From Omphalotus guepiniiformis (Eukaryota; Basidiomycota; Agaricomycetes; Agaricales; Omphalotaceae), in contig JAQOOI010000017.1 in NCBI GenBank assembly GCA_028554645.1, positions 1,178,001-1,242,000 of the forward strand: DNA of 64,000 nucleotides, in the 5' to 3' direction. Both the position numbers and the translations under genes were made by a program. The stretch's first letter is position 1; each line of letters begins with the position of its first letter. Under the pieces are notes generated by a model. It did not search any database. It was not told the DNA's origin and saw only the letters and a program-made list of their open reading frames with translations. Positions 1 to 10,954 of this stretch are shown piece by piece.

Positions 1-3000
1 AGATCCTTCTTCTTCTCCTACCACCATCTCCTCCAGAAAACGTCAGCGTAGCACCTCAGGCGACTCTGCTGCCGAAGGAGAGTCTGTCAAGCGCGGTAGT
101 CCACGTCCTGTTCAAATCGACTCCCTTTCTCTCAGTGACCCGCTTCAAAATATGGACGAAGACGAAGGGATGGACGCATACATGCAGGAACAGGGTCATC
201 TAGAACCATCGCAAAGCACCGCAGACAAGCTTTCTCTTATAACAACCCTGAAGCGTCAGACTATGGCACTTGGCCAGAAGTGGTACCTCGTCGATCGAAC
301 TTGGTGTCGAAACTGGCGAGCTTCATTAGGTGAAATTGACCCAAAGTCGACTACGACGCCGGTGGCAGAGGATCAGCTCGGTCCGCCACAGACCAGCGCG
401 CTCCTGGACCAATACGGCAACTTGAAGACCGGGTTGGTGGAGGAGGTTGATGTGGAGTATCTTCCAGAAGAGGCTTGGAAGTTGCTTGTAAGCTGGTGAG
501 CAACAATCACTGTGCCATTTGATGGATTGTCAATTTTCTGTAGGTATGGGGCTCCTGCAATACCCCTTCCTCGAAGTACCATTACGCGTGGCACCTATGT
601 TACGCTGGAGCTGCACCCCCCACAATTCAAAGTGCATCTGGTATCTAATGATAATGTACCACCGCCACCCTCCCAACTATCAGGCACATCCACCCCTGCT
701 TCTCTCACTCTTTCAGCGCACACCCCTGTCACAGAATTTGCGAAGGCCTTGGCTCTCCGCGTGCAACCTTCGTCAACGGATCTCTCGGAGTTTCGCATAT
801 GGAAAGTTCCGGAGTCGCTCTCGTCAAATGAGCTTGAAATTCATCCCTCTCAGCTAATGTCCAGAAATTCACTTCTTGATCATGGCTCTCCTCTAACCCT
901 TGAAGCGGCGTTGATTGAGAGTGGAGACGTATTTGCCGTCGAATATCAGGATCCAGAGACAAAGAAATGGCCTGTTGATCTCGAAAGGGCAAAAATCAGC
1001 ACGGCCAGTACCGCTACAACGGAGCCTGCCCCATTGTTCAACTCCAGAGAAGGATTTTTCGACCGCATGTCTTCAGACTCTGCAACTTCCTCCCTCCCCT
1101 CTACTTCAAAAAACGTCACACAAGAGAAAAAGGAGATAGATAGGAAGTTGTCGGTTGTGGCAAAGAAAGAGAAAAGAATCGAGCCCGGCACTCTAGGTTT
1201 GGGTAATATGTAAGTACTTCATATATTTGCTTTTGTCCCATCTCATATCTTAAGACTACGATATTTTTTTCACTAGGGGCAACACTTGCTTCATGAATTC
1301 TGCTCTTCAATGCCTTGCTCACCAACAAGAGCTCACTGAATATTTTCTCACTGGAGTATACGCGAGTGAGCTCAACCCTGATAATCCACTTGGGATGGGC
1401 GGTGCCATTGCTGAGTCATTTGGTGCCCTCCTTGCCAAAATCTGGTGGGGCTCCGAGCTCGCAGAGACGTTCGGTGCGGGTGAAGAGAATGACAAGAAAT
1501 CCGAGGAATCTAAAGGCATCATGGGCACCCGTAGCAAGGTGTCTAAGTTCTTTGGGCGTAGTCCTCCTGCATCAAGCTATGGTGGATATAGTGGGTACGG
1601 GAGTAGTTGGAATCCCGGAGCGACTTCTTATTCACCGAGAGAGTTCAAGTCACAATTGGCGAAGTTTGCCCCTCAATTTTCAGGGTATCAACAGCATGAT
1701 ACCCAAGAATTGGTGGCGTTCTTGTTGGACGGTCTACATGAGGATTTGAATAGGGTGTTGAAGAAGCCGTATGTGGAGAAGGGGGACTGGATGGGGGCGC
1801 GCCCACCTGTGTCGGTTCCTTTTAGGGAGAGGCGGACATTGGAGGCGGATGGTGATGATGAGGACAAGGAGGAGTACAAACATGCTAAAGAGGAGTACGA
1901 GAAGGCCGAGCGCGAGAAGTATTTGAGAGAACATGACTGGGATAAAGAACTTGAGGAAGATAAAGAGATGCTTAGGTTTGCGAGGGAGAGCTGGGAAGGA
2001 TACAAGAGGAGGAATGATAGTGTTATTGTGGATCTGTTCCAGGGACAATATCGGAGTACGTTAATCTGCCCAGAGTGTCAGAAGGTACTGGCTTCCCCTT
2101 TGACTATCGCGCCGTTCATGCTCACTAATGACTTGACAGGTCTCTATAACCTTTGACCCTTTCATGTACCTCACGCTTCCTTTACCGATTCAAAAGAAGT
2201 GGCGTCACACGATCTTCTATATACCATGGGACATAGAGAGGCCACACGTTAGGGTACGTATGTACATGCACGACCGGTGAACCCAGTTCCTGATCAGTGA
2301 CCCTTCTGTCTTGATAGGTACCCGTAGAGATTGGGCGTGACGCGTCGTTCAAAGATCTAAGAGCTCTACTGGGGCGATGGATGGGTGCACGACCTGAGAA
2401 TGTACGTTTCATCTTCAAGGCGTCACTAATCCTATGACTCACGGAAATCCCCTAGCTGCTGACCCTCGAGATATTTAACAATCGCTTTTATAAGAATCTA
2501 GACGACTCGCTTCCTTGCGGGGACATGGCTGACGCAGATTTGATTGTATGCTTTGAGCTGCCATGCAACTCTCAACAGTCCCGGAGTTGGGTTCGCAGTG
2601 ATCATCCTGACGATCCTTGGGTGTTACCAATGTTGCTATGCGACGCTCCCGCCGCCAATGTCCACAACACCTTCGCCGGTCAGCGGACTTATGGTGGCGG
2701 CATGAACAACTACAAACACACAAATCAACTATTCGGGTACCCCACGATAGCTGTGATTACACCTGAACAGGCAAAAAGCGTAGAGGGTATCTACGGGGCA
2801 GTTGTCGAGCGGCTCGCTAGGTGGACGAAGCAGAGGAGGCACTTGTGGACTTGGGAGGCCCCGGACGGGTTCGCATCTGGTTCTTCTGGGTTAGCACCTG
2901 CAGAGGGTGAGGACAATGGGGTAGAAACAGTGCGACTGGATGCGATGGAGGACGAACCTGGGCTGGAAACGGTCACAGAGATTGGAGAGGATGGCCACGT

Positions 3001-4804
3001 GGTGAATGTTACTCAACCTGTTCAAAATCCCGCGCGTCAACAGCCGACACCTTTGGAAGAGGGTGACATTGTCGATGAGAAGGCGGCGGTACTTGCCGAA
3101 GTTGATGGAGATTTGTCTGGCTCGATGAGTGCGCCGGTCACTGCCGCTCCAATATGTCTTGGCCCCAAGAGGGATATATTCCACCTGAAGCTGGGGCTGA
3201 ATCATAAAGAGTATGGAACACATCAGGTGTACGGAACTACCGCCACGCGATTCGATTCCCTGCAGCGTAGGGTCGAGGAAGCCGAGAAGGAACGCGACGG
3301 AAAAGATGACAGTAATGACACGGGAGCGTTATTAAAAGAGGGTGACGCGATTTACTGTGAATTCGATGAGAACATGAAAGCCTTCTACTTTGGCGAAGAT
3401 CGAAACACCAACTTTTCCACAAAGTTTGAACACGCCCTTTGGGAAGAGTGGGAAGAATTTACGCACCCCGAATATACGGAGTCTGTCAATGCTGCTTCTA
3501 CTCGGCGGACGCGGGGAATCGCTCTTTCTGACTGTCTTGACGAGTTCACAAAGGAGGAACAGCTTGGAGCAGATGATCTTTGGTACTGCCCGCAGTGCAA
3601 GAAGCACCAGCAGGCGACGAAGAAATTTGACTTGTGGAGCGTGCCGGATGTGCTTGTCGTGCATCTAAAGAGGTTCAGTAACTCAAGGATGCTAAGGGAT
3701 AAGATTGATGCATTTGTGGATTTTCCTGTGGAAGGCTTAGATTTGGGGGATAGGATTGGGGAGCGGAAGGTGCTCGAGAGGCTGCAAGTAAGGGGAGTGG
3801 ATGTCAACTCGGAGGAGCTTTTGGGTGGCGGGGGTGGGGAAGGTACACATACAGCGAAGAACTCGGAGCCTTTGATGTATGATCTCTTCGCTGTAGACGA
3901 GCATATTGGTGGCTTGGGTGGAGGTCATTACAGGGCATACGCGCAAAATCATGTGAATGGAAAATGGTATCACTTTGATGATTCGTTCGTCACGATATCG
4001 AACGCAAACGACGCAGTCGTAAGTACTCCTACTAGTGATCATTAGTACTTACTGATTGTGACTCAGAATCAAAATGCCTACCTTCTGTTCTACCGCCGTC
4101 GTACCGGCGGGGCACTTGGTGGGAAAAGCCATGAACTAGTGGACCGAGCTATGCAAAATCCTCCTTCTGGACGAGACGGAAGCTCAAGCTCAAGTTCAAA
4201 TGCTGGCGGACTCGAGGGCGATTCGAGCATGCATACCGATATCCAACTGCCTACTCCTCCAAATGAGCACAACTTTGGTGAATCCGACCTCCCTTCGTAC
4301 TTGCATAACAGCCCCTCATCATCACGCACCTTCGACAGATGGACCGACTCGAACGTACACAACGGAGCTTCTGGGTCGTCCCTCATGGACGTAGGAATAC
4401 CTTCCCCTCCACTTGAAGATGACCCACCCGATTTCGAGCACGCGTTGTCGACGCAGCTGATTTCGGAACCAGTACGTTACGACGATGACGAAACCGATGA
4501 ATTGATAGATAGGAATTCTCCAGGGTTAGGATATGTGTTACCTGAGCCGTCGAGGATGCGCATGACTGGGGTAGAGGATTCCCCGTCGTCGTCGGTGGAT
4601 GTGGAGCCGGATCTGGAGGACTTGGACGCAAGTAGTTACTATGAAGGAGAATGGTCAGAGAAGGTGCGAGGGCGACAGGCGTCCGGGTCGCCTACCTGGT
4701 CTGGGTCGGTGTTGAGTAACAGTCATATCAGCAGCAGAGATGCATCTCCATCGAGTTCGTCTAATGTGTCAGAGGCTTTTGTAGATGCTGCAGAAATGAC
4801 TTGA
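1..4804 (+). CDS. Ubiquitin carboxyl-terminal hydrolase with DUSP domain (UBP12/USP4/USP15 type), 5'-partial
   Basis: Cysteine protease that removes ubiquitin from proteins. The start lies left of the window. An N-terminal DUSP domain (W-Y-L-V-D...W-Y-G-A-P) spans the first intron. The catalytic Cys box ([12 protein letters not shown]) begins at 1277, followed by the Q-x-x-D-x-Q-E box near 1690. Two zinc-ribbon halves (CPEC near 2067, CPQC near 3588) flank a long acidic insertion. The His box ([10 protein letters not shown]) and the FDD of the active site lie near 3920-3990. Introns read from splice sites and frame: 496-543, 1210-1276, 2085-2139, 2254-2317, 2402-2455 and 4019-4066. The last exon adds a Ser-rich disordered tail of about 245 residues. 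Known of the family: DUSP-UCH proteases act in the nucleus and cytosol. The specific substrate cannot be inferred. Orthology to yeast Ubp12 is likely but not certain. Confidence 0.93.
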
Positions 4805-4995
4805 GCTGACAGTTAGAAACGATGCTTATAGTAGTTCGCAGGACATTGTCTTCACTTTGCTATGTATGATAGACGCCCGTATTATCCGCATAATGAACTT
4901 TGTATTTTATCACTCAAGAGTACGCAAAACAGTCTATTTCGCATTGCAGGTCTGACTTCAGCTCGGAAAAACAATAGGGGATCTTGAAATTGTAA

Positions 4996-5066
4996 TGCAT
5001 TAAGAGGGAATCGAACCCCCGGCGGGTCGATGGCAACGACCCAGGTTACCACTACCCCATTAATGC
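4996..5066 (-). tRNA. tRNA-Gly (anticodon GCC)
   Basis: Read on the minus strand, a 71-nt cloverleaf folds with a 7-bp acceptor (GCATTAA/TTAATGC), a TGG-type D arm, a 5-bp anticodon stem (GGTCG/CGACC) around loop TTGCCAT, and a T arm with GGTTCGATTCC. The anticodon is GCC. There is no intron. It sits between the ubiquitin protease and the dihydroxyacetone kinase. Confidence 0.95.
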
Positions 5067-5249
5067 GTGCATGATTGGCCGAATGAACTTTTGACCGTGA
5101 CAGACTCTTACCTTGAGTTGTGGAGTCGTTACGGGCCGGGCGCCGGGGGTCAAAAGACCAGCATCGGAGGTTCGGCATAATATGGTATGAGCTAAATACG
5201 ATGGATTATCCACAATATCCACAGAAGAAGCAGCCAGCGTCTTTGAAGG

Positions 5250-7270
5250 ATGTCTGTCCAGCACAAACACTTCCTGAATACGGCGGAGAACCTTGTTATT
5301 GATTCGTTGCAGGGGTTATGTGCTCTCAACGGTGATGTAACGCTGGATGCAGACAACAAAACGTTGTACATTACCCACCCCGACCCAAGCAAAGTCGCTT
5401 TGATCTGCGGCGGTGGGGCGGGGCACGAGCCTGCTCATGCAGGCTTTGTCGGACAGGGGATGCTCACTGCTGCCGTCTGTGGAAACGTCTTTGCATCTCC
5501 TAATGCTTCACAGGTCCGTCGCGGTATTGATCTTGTCAAAGGAGAAAGGGGAACGGTCATCATCGTCAAAAATTACACTGGAGATGTACTCAACTTTGGG
5601 CTCGCGAAGGAGCAGCATGCATCGCTTCATCCGGAGGATAAAGATAAGGTCAAGTTCGTCATTGTCGGCGATGATGTTGCAGTCGGTAAGACCAAGGGCA
5701 AGATCGTTGGCCGGAGAGGTCTTGCGGGTACGACCATCGTCTACAAAATTGCTGGTGCTCTTGCACACAACGGTGCCGACCTCGACCAAGTCTATGACAT
5801 TGCCCGATGGACTGCTGCCAATCTCGTTACTGTCGGTGTCAGCTTGGAGCACTGTCACGTTCCGGGAACAGCACCCTCTGCGTCTCATCTCTCCGCCTCC
5901 GAAATAGAGATCGGTATGGGCATCCATAACGAGTCTGGCACACGTCGTGTCTCTCCTGTCCCACCTCTTATCGAACTTATTCCTGAGCTTATCGGCATGC
6001 TTACGGTCAGTGAGGAGGACGATCCGGAAAGGGGCTGGGTTCAGTTTGCTAGCAGCAAAGAAGTTGCTGGATCATCAAAGGACCGCGTTGTACTGATGAT
6101 CAACAATCTCGGAGGGGTTTCTGAGCTAGAGCTCGCTGGTATCGTCGCCGAAACGAGAAGGGCTATCGACAAGCGTGGCGGGATGGATATTGTCAGGGTC
6201 CTTTCTGGTACTTACATGGTGTGTTAACCTATGATCACAAGTACTGACAGGAATTGATCTAAACACACAATTCTGCAGACTTCCCTCAACATGCCCGGGT
6301 TCTCGATAACTCTCCTTCTACTTCCCTCTGCAAATGCACCCAAGAACAGCGATATACCTACTCCCAGTGAAGACCTCGTCCTCTCTCTTCTCGATGCACC
6401 AGTTCAGACACCTGGATGGGGTTGGAGCTCTGGAACCACCCCGCCTTCCGTGTCCTCAGCTAGCAATAAAGCCACCAGTGCACAGGCACCAACTTCAGCG
6501 CCTACTACAAGCCAATTACGCGCTCCTGACTCCGCAGACTTGATAACACGCATCAAGAAAGCCTGCACTGCGCTGATTGACGCTGAGCCTGAGATCACGC
6601 GTATGGACAACATCGCCGGTGACGGCGACTGTGGTTTAACACTCAAGGCTGGTGCACAAGGTGTCTTGAGCAAAGTCGAGACCGGAGAAGTGAGTGGGGA
6701 AAATGTAGTTCGCAGTATAATAAGCGTGGCTGGTGTGGCCGAGGAGAAAATGGGAGGAACAAGCGGTGCTCTCTATTCGTAAGCGTTCTGTTCCCAATCA
6801 CATACAGAAATCTTCTGCTAATACTCATTGTATAAAAAAGCATCTTTTTCTCTGCACTGGCTCAAGGACTTCAATCCCCCGAGGTACTTTACCAGAAGTC
6901 TGAGGTGGTAACATCGGAGATCTGGACCGGTGCTCTACAAATCGCATTGGCCAAGTTGTACACCTACACTCGTGCACGGAGACCCTCGAGGACATTGGTG
7001 GATCCATTAGATGCCTTTGTCGGGACTTTAGGCGGCGATCAAGACGTGAGTATCCTTCTGTTCAAATACGATCTAAACTAATATCTCCTATTATAGCTGG
7101 CATCTGCCCTTGAGGCTGCACGCACAGCAGCGGCAGAAACAGTAAACCTCGAAGCAAAAGCGGGCCGGGCAGCGTATGTGGAAGGTGAGAGGCTAAAGGA
7201 GGAACAAGTGCCTGATCCTGGTGCATGGGGTGTGAGGGTCATTCTGGAAGGCTTGATAGGTGGAAATTGA
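5250..7270 (+). CDS. DAK1: Dihydroxyacetone (glycerone) kinase
   Basis: ATP-dependent phosphorylation of dihydroxyacetone to DHAP, a cytosolic step of glycerol assimilation and detoxification. Four exons (introns 6219-6278, 6779-6840, 7046-7096) give about 615 residues, the usual length for the eukaryotic one-chain enzyme. The N-terminal DhaK domain has the glycine-rich CGGGAGHEPAHAGFVG segment and the substrate-binding His region LEHCHVPG. The C-terminal DhaL domain has the GDGDCG nucleotide/Mg motif and ends in VILEGLIGGN. The start at 5250 is chosen because M-S-V-Q-H-K-H-F-L-N matches the family N-terminus. An upstream ATG at 5202 is in another context and would not extend the conserved domain. 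A poorly conserved linker rich in Pro, Ser and Ala joins the two domains. The gene is convergent with the sugar transporter downstream. Confidence 0.95.
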
Positions 7271-7492
7271 TCTGGGATGAAGATGGTGTTACAGGAATAT
7301 GTTTCAAGTATCCGGTGAAGAAGAATTAGGACTTGTACAGTATTTCTTGGCGGTGTAGGATATGGCGTACCGGTCACATTTTGTACAAATAGCTCGACTC
7401 GCGACTCATTCGTATTCTGAATGCAGAACTTGTAATCGAGGTTGAAAGATAGCGCATTATTTTAACTAACGCCGACGCATTCTGCAACCACA

Positions 7493-9957
7493 CTAGACGA
7501 TTGAAGAGTCTCCCTCAATCCTTTCCTCCTCTTCAAACTCGACATCCTTCTTTGGCCGCGACTCGGACTCGTTCTCGGCTTGCATAGAAACCGTCCGCAC
7601 TTTGTCCCCGAATTCAGCCGCTATCATCTCAAGGGTCTTGTTTTTGGTTCTGGGACTCATGTATTAATAACTTTGACAGTATCACAAGCTCGGGTCCTGC
7701 TTACTCTGGAAAGAATAGGAATACACCCCAGGTGGCTACGAAGGTCGTACTGACGAATACATCTGTGAGATGAGAGCGTCATGCTAGAACAAGATGCACA
7801 ATAAGTGAGTACTTACAGTAATAGTCTTGCTTGATGGTTGCAAAAGCCTGGAAATTGAGTGTTTACAGAAGATCATAAGAACAAGTACCGCAGGGGACGT
7901 ACACTCGGTCCTGCTTCTGTCACAGCAATGTTGAACACGAAGTGAGAAAATGCCGCGAGTCCGGTACTGCAAGGCCGACTCAGAGGTTTGCCTATCCACG
8001 TATCTGAAAGGTGGAAAAGACACACACATCCTACTCCTCAAAAACAACGGGAGGACTTCTACTCCATAAAGCCATGTGGTGCTGTTGATGCCCAAGTCTA
8101 CCACAACAAACCAACGACACGACGAAGGATTGCATAAAATGAACGGGTAAGCTGCGAACAGTATACGATGTATCGGGCTCACAATAGATTGATGTATACA
8201 TATATAATCCCAGAATAGCAAAGCCTTTTCCTATCTGGTTATTCGAATCAGCGAAATATTTCGCCACTGCAATAATAATTGTCGTCTCAGTATAACGCGG
8301 TGTGCCCAGAAAGGAACGCACTGAGAGCCGAGTAGATAAGATCTAGACACAATGCCATAGACCCGAAACCAAGCAATTTAACGCGTCCATATCTGTCCAC
8401 CAAGTGAAGCTGCAGAATTGTACTGATAAGCCGAGCGTCAAAAGCCATTCGAAGGATGTAAAGCATACCGAAACGATGTTCATGAGTAACCCAACCGTCC
8501 CGTACACTCCAGACAGAAGAAGTACCTCCTGGCCGGTGATACCTAACTGCTGATAGAGCGTCGTTTGGTAGTAATCTAGTAAATCCAAGTTTGAGAGGGC
8601 GGAATCTCGTGAAATTTGATTGCTCACTGATGACATTGACCCCGGAAAGCGAAGTCATCGATTGGACCGCAACAGCGATGATGACACGCTTCTTATACTG
8701 TTTCCAAATGTCTCTGAAACTCGAAAGCTCGGAAGACTAGGTTCCCAAATGAACTACTAGAGGGGTGGGGTGAAGAATATATGCTGCAGACCTTCTCGTA
8801 GAGAATTTGTGTCCTCATCTCCTCAAACTCAACTACGAGTGCATCCTGAAAAACCTCGTGAGTCAACAGTCGGGTCTGCACCTGCAACGTTACGTACACC
8901 TTTCAGGTCTCCTCTGACTTTCTCAAACGCTACTTTTGCCTGAACATCCTCTCCGGCCCGAATCAGCCACCTCGGAGACTCCGGTAAGAACCACCATATT
9001 CCAGTTAGTAGAAACAGGCCAGGGGGTATCTGGAGAGCAAGAGGAAATCGCCATTGGAAAGACCCTAGACGAGATGGCGAGGCAAATCCGCATGCATATC
9101 CGATCCAGTTCGCTGTCCAGATAAAAGGTGAGAACGATGAAGTAATCATAGTAATTAATGAGAAGATTTACCTGCAAATGCGCCGACGCCGATCATAGCA
9201 CCTGACAAACCGCCGACTAACCCACGATACTCGGGAGGACTGTAAAGACGGGTATTAAATACTGGGGTTGTGAGAAAACCATCGAGAGACGTACGCGATT
9301 TCAGAGTTGTAGATGGGCACTGTGCCCACAAGGCCGCCACTGGTAGACAGTGAAGGAGTGAAGCCATGACAGTGCTGCAACACTCACACAGCAATGCCTG
9401 TCAAGATACGACCGACGAGGAACATGGCATAGTTCTGTGCTGCGGTTTGAATTACTGTCCCAATCGTTGCCTGCGTTGCGTTAACACATTGTCAATACAT
9501 ACCGCACGGTAAAAAGAAATCTGACTTACTAGGACACATAATGAAGACATGAATTTCCTTCTTCCGAGTTTGTCACCGAACGCTAGCTGTGAGAGAGCTC
9601 CGATGGCTTCCCCAGCGATGTATGTCGCTACTATCGCGCCAATCTGGGCAGGGTTTGGATGGCCCATATCTATTGATGTTGCGGGGCGGTATGAGACTTT
9701 GATGACAGAGGAGCGATAGTGAGTCGTGACATACAGGACTTGAAGCTATCATGAGCGATACTCGTGGTTATGATACCTGTGTCGTAGCTATGTCCGTTTG
9801 AGCTTAGTGAGCTTAGATAGAAATAGCATACATATGAGCTCACCCAAAGAGAAACGAGCCTAGAAGAATCACGAAATTCAAACAATGAAACGAGGAAGTA
9901 GGTGATTGACATACCAATGCTAGCGAAGAGACCGACCCCAATGGTATACGCTCTCAT
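7493..9957 (-). CDS. MFS sugar transporter (sugar porter family)
   Basis: Twelve-helix plasma-membrane sugar/H+ symporter of the major facilitator superfamily. Reading the minus strand, a first exon near 9957 (RAYTIGVGLFASIG) is followed by SFLFGYDTGIITTSIAH, the helix-1 sugar-porter signature. The loop motif GDKLGRRKF (helix 2-3) lies near 9550, the P-E-S-P-R-W-L motif near 8975, and VDRYGR after helix 8 near 8385. The C-terminal tail is acidic and hydrophilic and ends at the TAG at 7493-7495. At least ten short introns break the frame, so the exact exon set is not certain. Substrate is unknown; helix 1 resembles basidiomycete transporters annotated as sugar or polyol carriers. It lies in the same orientation as the second sugar transporter at 17828-19835, and the transposon is inserted about 480 bp upstream of its start. 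Confidence 0.85.
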
Positions 9958-10435
9958 AGCTTCAAATCAGACTTGATTTATTTTTGTCCAACACGAAGAA
10001 CATCTCTCTTAAATAAAGATTTCTTGAGGTACATCATGCGATCATTAGAACCACGGGCAAACGGCTGAAGGTTGTCATGCGCTCATTCTGGAAGAACGAA
10101 GAGGATGGTCAGGAGACCACTGCTTGAAGTAAAGGGCCGTCACGGTGGGCCACATTTAAACTGTAATGGGACTGGTTTCGCGTTGTAGGCGCCGATGAGA
10201 GTAGAAATTCGACTGGCGTCCTCGACGCGTCGGGCAAAGCTCGAGTCGGTGTTTGCCGAAAGCATGCAGCATGAGTTGGCGACGCCTTCGTTTTTCAATC
10301 TACCTTTCTCCAACAACTTCAAAACATGAAGAACTAGGTTTATCATGTTCGAGAGACATGTGCTACAGTAATATGGAAAAATATTACATGTGTATTGGTC
10401 GTGTTAGTAGTCATCGACATAGATGACTAGTCATC
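9958..10435. other. Intergenic region upstream of the MFS gene; one short unassigned minus-strand ORF
   Basis: A 68-codon open frame on the minus strand (10140-10346) begins M-I-N-L-V-L-H-V-L-K and has a mixed, protein-like composition with few low-complexity residues. It could be a remnant exon of an older gene, an upstream exon, or chance. I see no splice partner that extends it convincingly. The rest looks like promoter and leader sequence of the transporter at 7493-9957, cut off from further upstream sequence by the transposon at 10443. Confidence 0.3.
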
Positions 10436-10439
10436 TATG
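10418..10439. repeat. Perfect 22-bp palindrome at the transposon insertion site
   Basis: The segment reads the same on both strands, with centre at the CTAG step (CATAGATGACT and its exact reverse complement). Its last four bases, TATG, are the first four of the left 7-bp target duplication, so the transposon begins three bases beyond the palindrome. It belongs to the flanking DNA, because only the TATGAGC portion recurs on the far side. Confidence 0.85.
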
Positions 10440-10442
10440 AGC
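10436..10442. repeat. Left target site duplication TATGAGC
   Basis: Seven bases directly outside the left terminal inverted repeat. They match exactly the seven bases after the right inverted repeat at 17595-17601. The next base on either side does not match in register. Confidence 0.85.
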
Positions 10443-10496
10443 CCCAGCGAAAAGTCCGTCGGCCCAGGTCAAGCGGGGGCCAAGCCAAAACGAGAA
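10443..10496 (+). repeat. Left terminal inverted repeat of the transposon
   Basis: 54 bp starting CCCAGCGAAAAGTCCGTCGG. It pairs with the reverse complement of 17542-17594 with a single substitution at position 6 (C versus T) and one extra G in the run of Gs around 10474-10479. Confidence 0.9.
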
Positions 10497-10760
10497 TGAC
10501 AGCGAGTTGACAGATATCTCAACCTCGCTCAGGAATGCTTGATGTCGCTCGGATATCTGTAAAAAAAGACAAGCTACGGCAAGCAGAATCGAGCCAAACC
10601 TGTGGACACCAATTTGGCTCGACGGCAGGTCGTATTTTCAGGTTTGCTTATTGGGTCGCTATCGCTCGTTCTCGCTCGTTCTCGCTCTTTGTCATAAATG
10701 TAATTTGAATCAATTTGGCTCGTTTTAGCTCGTTATTGCTACTACACCACCGGTTGAATA
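10497..10760. repeat. Left subterminal repeat region of the transposon
   Basis: Contains scattered copies of GGCTCG/CGAGCC and TCGCTC words, for example near 10526, 10552, 10591, 10615 and 10719. A 10-bp tandem (TCGCTCGTTC, three copies, the last degenerate) lies at 10661-10690. Subterminal clusters of short motifs are typical binding sites for transposon-encoded proteins in Spm-like elements. That role is inferred here. Confidence 0.55.
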
Positions 10761-10954
10761 CAATGCATAGCGAATGGAAAAATGATAGTCTGGGTGCAAT
10801 GATAGCCTCGCATCACTCTCACTCTAGTCAGCTTCACCTGCAACGATGGTAGGCGGTGTCCTAAAGTATGCGCTGGCAAATTGAGTAAGTGATATGATAC
10901 AAGAAAAGATACAGTGAACTGACCTTAAGACTCGGAATCAACATAAACGGATTT

